Assembly (NCBI RefSeq): GCF_000006405.1
Contig: NW_003207125.1
Coordinates: 87,496-115,019, forward strand
Direction: 5' to 3'
Source: Perkinsus marinus ATCC 50983
Taxonomy: Eukaryota > Perkinsozoa > Perkinsida > Perkinsidae
DNA length: 27,524 nt
Shown: positions 18,303 through 25,930 of the stretch, one piece after another
Layout: every line of letters starts with the position of its first letter
Position numbering within the stretch: position 1 is the first letter of the stretch
Notes under the pieces: model-generated
What the model saw: only the letters and a program-made list of their open reading frames with translations
Databases searched by the model: none
What the model was told of the DNA's origin: nothing
Made by a program: the position numbers and the translations under genes

Positions 18303-21300
18303 ATGACAGAACGATTAAAGATTCTGGTAACTGGGGGATCGGAGTTGTTGGGACGTATGGTGTTGCATACGTTGGCGAGGTGAGTATCTAAGGTTCCTGC
18401 TGGTAAGATACAGATTAGGTCCGAGAATGTGGTTCATGAAGAATTTGAAATTCGTTAAATTGTGATGGATAAAGTATCTCCAGTGTTGTTTCTTGTCATT
18501 GAGATGAGCTCAATGATCTTGATTGATGGATAATTTTAATTTTTGGAATTTTCTGAATTCGTTAAATTTCGTTTTTAAAGTTTGTTAAATTTGTTTACCC
18601 TTCCTGGAGCCCGAAAATAATCGGGAAAATTTACCAAATTTTATCAGAATTTTCCGAAAAATTCTCTCTGTGTTGAAGCAATGCTAGCCACAGACGTATC
18701 TTAGGTGATAAGATTCATCTCAGGGGATATTCCAATTCTGTCATCTACTTATTCGTTGAAATCAGCACGGAAGATTGCTTTAATGTTGATGGAAATTTTG
18801 GTGCCGAAACTGCAGTGAAAACTGGGAAGATTATGCTGACACAGGCGAGCGTTGAGGAATGCCTAGTGGGAGCAAGATTGCAAGATTTAGGTTCCCTCCC
18901 ATCTGATATCAACGCGGTTGTTCACTGTTGTTGTAGCAGTACTCCTGAACAAAACGGAAAGTGAGCTGCGGTTGTTTTTTTCCGACATGTAGATTTTTTC
19001 AGATTTTTTGACCGCTGTGTGTCGCAGCTGCCGCGTCTGCGTATTTTTGTGTACGCTAGTTCTGTGTACGTCAACGTTGGTGTTCGAGGGCGACACAGTG
19101 ATGTTGGAAAATCAGCACAGGTGAGGCTCTCTTGAGCGTGCGAGAGATACATTATAACGTATCAGTGTTGGAGGAATATATGCTCGCTATGCTCTGCTGA
19201 TCATGGGTGTTAAGATTTATATATTATTTAGTACACTGGAGTTTCACTCTAGTGATATGAAAAACATATTCCGAGCCTGTTGCATATCACCGCGAATATC
19301 GCGTTTTTCACCGAGTTTTACGACGCCACTTCACGTTGAATATAAATCTATGAAGATAAAAATAGTATATAAATCTATTATTTTCTCCATAGATTTTTAT
19401 ATTATTTTTACGGGTGAAACTTCATTAGTATAAACTTTTCGCTCCTATAGGCGTTCACATTGGAGGCGTCTTCGCAACGACCGAGAGCGTCATCGATTAC
19501 AGCAAGAATGATAGGGAGCTCTCGTATGAGATGGCCGAGCAAAAGCATCTACCTCAAGTAGGTGGACCTATTCCGTATCTTCCAATCGGCAACCTAAGAT
19601 ACTTTTCCATTTCTGATCAGTTATTGTTCGGAGCAAGTTCTTGGCAGACTTTGGTTGAGTCAAAACAGCCGCAGTTTTCAATTGGTGGGAATTCCTCATT
19701 TTCTTCTGATTCTTTACTTTTCCCTATAGGCGTTCGTCCGCTTTGGTTTGCTGACACCACCAGCGTGCTCGACTTTAACAAGAGTGTTCAGTTCGGTGGC
19801 GGAGCGATCGAAGGTGTCTCAAGGGTTGGGAGAAGACAGAAGGACGATTGTTGGAAACGCCGTGGGAGATTTGATGGTCATTTCGTTGTTGCCATCATTG
19901 GATGGTCGGAAGACTGATCCGAAAGCGGAGATCTTGATCACCCCAGCGGATTTGGCTGCCAGGGTTGTTGTCAGTGTTGCAGTCGAGTGCGTAGGCGGCT
20001 CGGTTGAGGTAGGGAAGGGTGTGGGTTCGATTCGTGGTGGAGGTATTTTTACATCAGGTTAGTGGTGAGGGTCCGCAAGTATATGCATTAGCCTTGGCAT
20101 CTCCACTGCTTCAATGGGGGAAGTTACGCAGATTGATAATCGATCACTCGGGCGGGCGCGTATCCGCGGCCTATGGTCGTCAGAGCGGCGCTATTCTCCG
20201 CAGGGCTCAGTCGTCGAACGAGGTACCATCAATTTTCCATTTAATCAAAATTTCCAAATACTTATGTCGCGTCGTTTGGTATCGTCCCGTCCGACCTACG
20301 TATTATATTCTTAGGTATGCAGTTCCTCGTTAGAGTTGATAGCACCGGAGATCTGTCAAGATGCACGCGGCATTCATGTTCACAACTACCTCCTCCATTG
20401 TCTTGGTTTGATCGAAAATGGCGGAGCGGAGTTTTTGGATGATGTTCACTCATCATCGTTGGGGAGGAGTCTTACGATGCAGCAAGCACTACGCTACACT
20501 GATGTGTTGTCGGATGCAAAGTGGCAGCATGGAGGAGTGCTCAACTTTGTGGGTTAATTTTGTGGCGCGCGGTGATTTCCAGATGGTTGTAGGCACTTCG
20601 AAAGGAAGCGGTATCGTATCATATGCCTGATATGAATCGAGTGAGGGCATTGGTGATGAACTCGAAAGCTGTTCAGGACGCTACTCACAGCAAAAAGTTG
20701 AAGGCTGAGGCGGCGGCGATGCTGGTATGGCAAGCGGTATAGCATATATATGTATTCTATACATATATAGTATATTCAACACACTATGTATGTATGTATA
20801 GTGTTCGAGGAATATACTATGTATGTTCGCGCAGATGTTTCCTTACTACTAACATACGAATTCGACCTCAGAATTTTCATATTGTCACCAACATATGTAG
20901 TTGAGCATGTGCATGCTTTCCCACGCTGCATTTTGAACTCACTCGTGTCAGCGTCGGTCGAATGCCTCGGTGCTGGTTGAACCTTGATCAGACTGATGTC
21001 ATAATTTCGGTGGTTGTGAAAATTGTACGATTTGTTCGACGATAGTCGTTGAAATTTTCACACATGTTAAAACGGGAAAATGCCACGGTTTCGCAACGGA
21101 AGTGCATTCGGTGTTCTTCATCGAATGATTAAAGTAGCAATTTTAAGAAGATTTCGAAGATTGGAATAATAATTTCTTATTGGATTTTGAAGTTTTCCTG
21201 CACAATTTCGCTGTCGATAGTACGCGCGATCTCGATAACGAAAATACGTGTGCAGAAGTAACTTTCCCAAAACAATGACTTGGACGCTCAAAGTTGTAAC

Positions 21301-24300
21301 ATGTGTGGGGGAAAATAATATGCACATGGTCAACTAAAGTGTGTTGGTGATGATGACAATGTGAAAATTCTGAGAAAATTTCGAGAAATTGTCGTTGGTT
21401 TGTGTACATTTGTTACACAAATTAGTATATAAATTACTGTAATTGCTGAGGAAACCCCCGAGCTCAGCTGAGGAATGCGAAAATATATTCCAACACTGGT
21501 AATATAAGCCACTCTTGTGCGCAGTCGATTTTTTGAAAAAAAATTTCACGGCACTTTGGTGTAAATTTTGGTTATTGTCAGGATCGTATTATGGGCAACC
21601 AGAGGAGTGACATTTTACGAGCATTTGTCATCGTATTGCATCGCGTATTTGTTTCGATATACGACAAAGTACTTGTCAACCACGATGGTTTGGAGAAGCT
21701 GAAAGAGTAGGAGACCCGGGTTCGATTCCCACTGGAGGCATTTTTCTGTTGCAGACTGAATAAACGTGGTGCCAAGGTGCTCCTACTACCGACACATAGG
21801 AGCTATATCGATTTCCTTGTTCTCAGCTACATTTGCTTTTAGTAAGGGCAGCGGTAACGTGTGCTCGAGTTGCTCTTTGGTGGTGAAGACCTAGGGGAAT
21901 CTTGAGCCTTGTGTTAGACGATTCGAAAAGAGTTGTTCTATTGGTCGGAATGTTAGATAGGAACATCGACTGACATTTGAGAGCCATAGGGAATTACAAT
22001 TACGGTAGACTAATAAGAGCGTTTGAAATTCAAAATTACTCAATTGCATCACATAAGCTTATATTCAAACTTTGAGTGGAATTTTATGTGATGCAACTGA
22101 GTCATGTCGGGTGAAGATTTCAAAGCTGTTTTGGATGCAGTGTGGAGAAGTTTCACTCGGTTGTTGGTTTTGTTTCAGTGCCGACATTCGGCTGCCTTTT
22201 ATTGCTACCGGAGATAACTTCTTTTCCATCGTGGGAATATGGAAGATACTACAGCATTCAGGTGAGAAAAGTTTCCGATGCGGGGACTCGAACCCCGGTC
22301 GCGTGGGTGAGAGCCACGAATCCTAACCAGCTAGACTACATCGGATGATAATGTTTACAATGTGTTGTTATGTTGATCCGAATGTAGGTGCATTCTTTAT
22401 GAAAAGATCTTTCAACAGCGAGACTCATCCTCTTTACTCGATTGTTTTCAAGACCTACATACAGGTCATCCTGGAGGAGCAAGGTGATCATCAGTCTTTT
22501 CCTCATACTCTACGTTTCTCATTGATAACAAGTGTTGGAATATATCTTCGCTTTCCTCGCCTGAGTACATGAGTTTCCTCACTAATCATAGGAGTTCATA
22601 GACTAACAGGGTTAGAAGTGTATAGAAACCGGCAAGAATTCCTCAAAAATTTCCTCCTAGGATTTTCATATTGTCACCATCACGTGCAATTCTTACCACG
22701 CTGTTAACAACTCCCTTATTCAGGGTGCGTAGAGATGTTCATCGAAGGAGCTCGCTCTAGAAGTGGGACGATGATCCGCCCTCCCAAAGTTGGCCTTCTG
22801 AGATTTGCTACCGAATCTGCTGTTCATAATGCGATGAACGCCACCTCGATGACTGACTTTATAGGTGAGGGCCGAGTAGAAAGTCTAGTACACTGAGTGG
22901 GTTGAAAACACTTTTTTATTTCGTGTACCACAATTTAGTGAACTTCAACCAGAACCTATAGAGAAATCACCATTGCGGTTCAAGTCCAGCATATCTAGCT
23001 CAGATGAAGAGGATGTTTATCTCGTGCCGATTTCTATCGGTTACTCTAGAGTGATGGAGGTAGACTCCCTCGCCACCGAGCTGGAAGGGCGAGCCAAGGT
23101 CGCTGAAAGCCTCGCCCGAACCGTTTCGTAGGCATAGTTTAACCGCAGCGTTCGCCGCACTCCTCTTTTTGCAGGGCACTACGTTATTTATCTATGAACT
23201 TTGGAACGTTGACGGTGCACATCGATCCTCAACCGATTCGAGTTAGCGATGTTGTAAAACGTTGGAAGGACGATCAGAAAAGTGCGCAGTGGAGTTCGCT
23301 TTCCTCATCTGAGTTCAGGAGTTTCCAAAGCTAATTGTAGAAGTAGTATGTACAGAAACCAATGAGAATTTCCGCAAATTTCATTTACTATATGCATGTT
23401 TTCATACACGGCTCGCAGTGAGTCGCTCATAGGTAAACACTCTCCTCCTTCCGGGAAGAAGTGTCATCAATATTATACCACTCCATTTCAACAACTCGCT
23501 GAAGAAGTGGCTGATCGTTTGGATGCCAACATGCCTATTCACACCACTCACCTGGTCGGTCTTTGAATGCTTCGGATGGGCGAGAAAGGTCGAGTTTAGG
23601 TGGCTGCAATTTTGCTGTGGAAACGACACGACTCGTCGCCTGCTGTAAGTCACCCTGTGATGGTGGACAAAGTGAGATGGCTCTGTGGTATATTGAGGAA
23701 AAATGGTGTAACGGTTATACTCGACGACAACAATGTGAGAGGTCGTGGGTTCGACCCTCAGTGATGATGTTTTGGTGTATCCTCTCAGACCTCCTCAGCT
23801 GTCTCTCGCGTGGCTTCCCTTTACGTCGATCATGTCGTCATATCTGCGCCCGAGGAGGAGACCGGTGAAGTGAAGTGAGCTCGGTTATTGACGAATGCTT
23901 CGATGGAATAATACTTTCACTGTGAAAGTTTCACAATCACTTTAATACTGTCGAAAACAGATGAGAGTCGATCGATCACTGGGTGCCATTGCTGAATCGT
24001 GGAGTAGACCTGCATAACCTAATTCGTTGATATAACCTTCTCCACAACACCTCGTGCTCCTCATCAGAAGTCGTACAATCCCACTCGAGTCGATCTAATA
24101 AGTGTCGTCATCCCCGTCCATACCATTGCTAGATTTGAATCTTCTGTGTAGCTATAGTGAGCACCTTACTTATCAGATACTCGGTATGTCCTACCAACCC
24201 GCTGTTCGCCACACTTCTACTCAGCTACTATCGCAATCAGCTAATCTACCGTCTCGGTCACGAGGCCTGTCTAGTCTTAGCTGGTGGTGATCCCAACAAG

Positions 24301-25173
24301 CTGACCTTCCTTCGCGAGGAACTACTACTAGAATGCATTCCCCTGGTCAACCCACACGAAACCGCTATAGAGTCTGCTGAGCTTAAAGACTTCGCGGTGT
24401 CCCTCATTGGACCAGTCGTGGAGTGCTGGTGGATCGTAGCTCTTGCTGCATGCAGCCACGGAAGGCCTTGGTCCGCTACTCTCAATGAACTGGTCTCGTC
24501 AGCATCGACTCTGGCGAAGGATATGTTCGCGGAGGGCAAGTGTGTGTATTTGGAGGCGTGCTCTTTTGACTTCGCAAAGAAGGCAGTTCGAGGAATGGAG
24601 AAGCGAGGGTGAGCACATACGCCACTTCACTACTTAAGTGGGGAGAGTGTGAACTGCCCTGTCTGGAGCCTCATCGTTCGGCTGTGTGAACTACAGTCCG
24701 ATCGAAAAATGTCCAGAGCTGATCTGAAGCATTCAAGCTCTTGAGGGCCCTACGAATGTCTAATGAGCTCGGGATCATCCCTTTGTTCTTACTTTTAACG
24801 GCTGCGGACATTTTTTGACCGGACTGTATACGTATACGTTGTGTACAGGTGTAGCGTATATTACGTATACGTAGACACACATACTGTTATATATGTACTA
24901 TATGACTCGATTGATGGTATAAAGAACTGCTCGGTGATAGGTCTGGCTCTTCTTAGTTCACATATCAGAACTCCTTGATTTGTTTTATATCGTAGCTCCT
25001 GCGTATTGGATTGAAGTCGATCGAGGAAAGAGTAAATCGATCGCATGCTGTTTTTCTTGACTTGCAGATGCCTAGTGGTGAATGGTAAGAGTCTCCACGT
25101 TGTATTCGAGAAGATGCATGAGCTCTTGGCTCTGCTGCAGTCCATAAAAGAGTGTATGTTCATGGTCGCCTAG

Positions 25174-25216
<43 letters not shown>

Positions 25217-25392
25217 GATGTATCCTTGCAATTTCAGGCCCAGCTCTTCCCCAAACCAGAACACTGTCGAACTCCTCAGAGGCATCATGTGGTGTTGAAG
25301 AGAAGCCACCACAGAGGAGGTTCTTCACTCAACTCCGCGGGATGACCCTTGCTAGACCCCTAAGCCGCTCTGCTGACACTTCCAAGATGTGA
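18303..25392 (+). CDS. Fatty acyl reductase-like / DHAP acyltransferase fusion (FARAT-type)
   Basis: 21 exons join in phase (3066 nt, 1021 residues): 18303-18379, 18724-18960, 19003-19097, 19451-19557, 19730-20008, 20058-20222, 20315-20548, 20593-20724, 21582-21706, 21755-21841, 22179-22261, 22388-22483, 22724-22864, 22953-23127, 23175-23281, 23433-23554, 23600-23644, 23789-23874, 24177-24608, 25068-25153, 25238-25392. Residues 1-370 are an extended Rossmann reductase (KILVTGGSELLGRM, RIFVYASSVYVNV) like fatty acyl-CoA reductases. From about 420 it is a GNPAT-type acyltransferase: PTHRSYIDF (catalytic His/Asp), GAFFMKRSF, FIEGARSRSG, VPISIGY, then YYRNQLIY. It ends in TSKM, a PTS1-type peroxisomal signal. 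DHAP acyltransferase makes acyl-DHAP and the reductase supplies fatty alcohol, both for ether lipids. A comparable fusion is known in Dictyostelium (FARAT). Weak donors (GTGATG, GTCGGT) are used; the glycine motif of the reductase is imperfect. Confidence 0.85.
19237..19425 (-). repeat. MITE family 1, last copy, with inner insertion
   Basis: Reverse copy with a 70-75 bp AT-rich stretch (about 19336-19412) near its right end. That stretch is itself an inverted repeat (ATAAATCTATGAAGAT ... CCATAGATTTTTAT). The element lies in intron 19098-19450 and is the rightmost copy in the window. Confidence 0.8.
19558..19607 (+). repeat. Intron-5' module, second copy
   Basis: GTAGGTGGACCTATTCCGTA, spacer, AACCTAAGATACTTTTCC. 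It begins exactly at the splice donor of this intron and matches 12446-12495 in the helical-repeat gene. Confidence 0.6.
20009..20057 (+). ncRNA. 49-nt intron made of a tRNA 3' half
   Basis: The intron reads GTAGGGAAGGGTGT, then B-box GGTTCGATTCG in a T-arm context, GTGGTGGAGGTA, TTTTT and ACATCAG. Flanking exons (…GGSVE and VSGEGPQVY…) join in phase 0, so the intron is well bounded. Its plan matches the intron at 21707-21754. Confidence 0.7.
20744..20804. repeat. Two AT-rich hairpins in an intron
   Basis: ATATATGTATTCTATACATA (about 20746-20768) and ACACTATGTATG...ATAGTGT (20781-20804) are adjacent inverted repeats about 20 nt after the donor at 20725. Confidence 0.6.
20806..20930. repeat. 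Repeat family 2, copy
   Basis: GTTCGAGGAATATACTATG to TATTGTCACCAACATATGTA, then GTTGAGCATGTGCATGC. The TGTAGTTGA junction confirms what the Tc1 target looked like before insertion. Confidence 0.65.
21319..21505. repeat. Repeat family 2, full-length copy
   Basis: Runs from TATGCACATGGTCAACTAAA through TGTTGGTGATGATG and CCCGAGCTCAGCTGAGG to ATATATTCCAACACTG. It is the most complete member, in the opposite orientation to 20806-20930 within the same intron. Confidence 0.75.
21707..21754 (+). ncRNA. 48-nt intron made of a tRNA 3' half
   Basis: GTAGGAGACCC, perfect B-box GGTTCGATTCC, CACTGGAGGCA, TTTTT, CTGTTGCAG. The flanks encode LEKLKE|LNKRGAKVLLLP across the junction in phase 2, continuing into the HRSYID catalytic motif. 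Intron identity is therefore certain and the whole intron is T-arm, acceptor strand and T-run. Confidence 0.75.
22274..22345 (-). tRNA. tRNA-Glu (anticodon CUC), inside an intron
   Basis: 72 nt. Acceptor stem TCCGATG / CATCGGA is perfect, D-arm GTCT...GGAT contains AGCTGGTTA, the anticodon stem CGTGG / CCACG carries loop CTCTCAC, and the T-arm is CGGGG TTCGAGT CCCCG. It lies antisense in intron 22262-22387 (126 nt) of the acyltransferase gene and fills most of it. The TTTT terminator of the tRNA is the complement of the intron's opening GTGAGAAAAG. Confidence 0.96.
22532..22690. repeat. Repeat family 2, copy in intron 22484-22723
   Basis: GTGTTGGAATATATCTTCGC to TATTGTCACCATCACGTGC, forward orientation. 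It takes up about two thirds of the intron. Confidence 0.7.
23282..23432 (+). repeat. Intron consisting of a family 2 element
   Basis: This 151-nt intron begins with the repeat (GTGCGCAGTGGAGTTCGC, CCTCATCTGAGTTCAGG), follows it through GTACAGAAACCAATGAG, and ends TCGCTCATAG. Exon flanks (…WKDDQ and SKHSPP…) join in phase 1. Confidence 0.65.
23703..23773 (+). ncRNA. Degenerate whole tRNA (or tRNA-SINE head) in an intron
   Basis: An A-box-like TGGTGTAACGGTTATAC and a B-box GGTTCGACCCT stand at tRNA spacing, followed by a TTTT run at 23770. The anticodon arm (ACTCGACGACAACAATGTG) and acceptor ends do not pair well, so it is probably not a working tRNA. It lies in the sense direction in intron 23645-23788. 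Confidence 0.6.
25174..25216 (+). repeat. (CAT)n microsatellite in the last intron
   Basis: About 14 perfect CAT units in intron 25154-25237 of the acyltransferase gene. Confidence 0.97.
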
Positions 25393-25930
25393 TGGCCATC
25401 GGCTGGATGTCGAGCTGGTCATGCTCTTTGAGAGAGCTGTTATCATATATTCGTTTGTCTTTTTGTCATGGTTAGTTTTGAGATATACAGTCTCTAGGAT
25501 CAGCATCACGGTAGTCGCGTTGACAGTTTTTTCATGGTTGTGGGAGGGTACATCCTCTGACGATCACTACTTCAAGACTAAGTGCATGTATCAGCTCTGT
25601 GTTCGGGAGCTGTTGACCACGCGACATCGAGTCGCAGAATCAATACTTGCCTGAGCCGGGTCAGTAACAGGGCGCATAAAAGACCCACAATGACTTGCTG
25701 TAGTGGCTGTAATCTATCTATATGACTTCATATGTAACGTGAGATTCGAATTTGATCCATTCAGTAGTAGACCTCGATGAGTGGCCACAATAGATAGATA
25801 TGTCGCTCGTTGCGTAACCCGAAGTTACCGATTGTTCACTTGTACACAACACAAAGAATCAGAGTGAACACTTTTATTTTGATCGCCTTGGCAGGACAGC
25901 TAGCTGGCTTGATATTGATGTATTTATGAT
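25393..25930. other. Convergent intergenic region
   Basis: 538 bp between two converging stop codons. A 77-codon plus-strand frame (25421-25654) has hydrophobic stretches such as YSFVFLSWLVLRY but starts 28 nt after the upstream stop. I treat it as chance. Confidence 0.5.

Noticed and set aside
19121-19126. Stronger donor GTGAGG for the third exon of the reductase/acyltransferase gene
   Set aside because: It leaves phase 0, which puts the next exon out of frame. GTGATG at 19098 gives phase 1, preserves the frame and makes the whole model divisible by three.
3804-19425. CRISPR-like array, because similar blocks recur about every kilobase
   Set aside because: Spacing is irregular, both orientations occur, units have inverted termini, and the host is eukaryotic; they are MITEs.
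23563-23868. 101-codon plus-strand frame across 23563-23868
   Set aside because: It reads through two introns and the degenerate tRNA; the acyltransferase reading uses other frames with matching splice phases and family motifs.
25421-25654. 77-codon hydrophobic frame between convergent genes
   Set aside because: It lies in the expected 3' UTR region, has no homolog-like motif, no splice or promoter signal and AT-driven hydrophobic composition.
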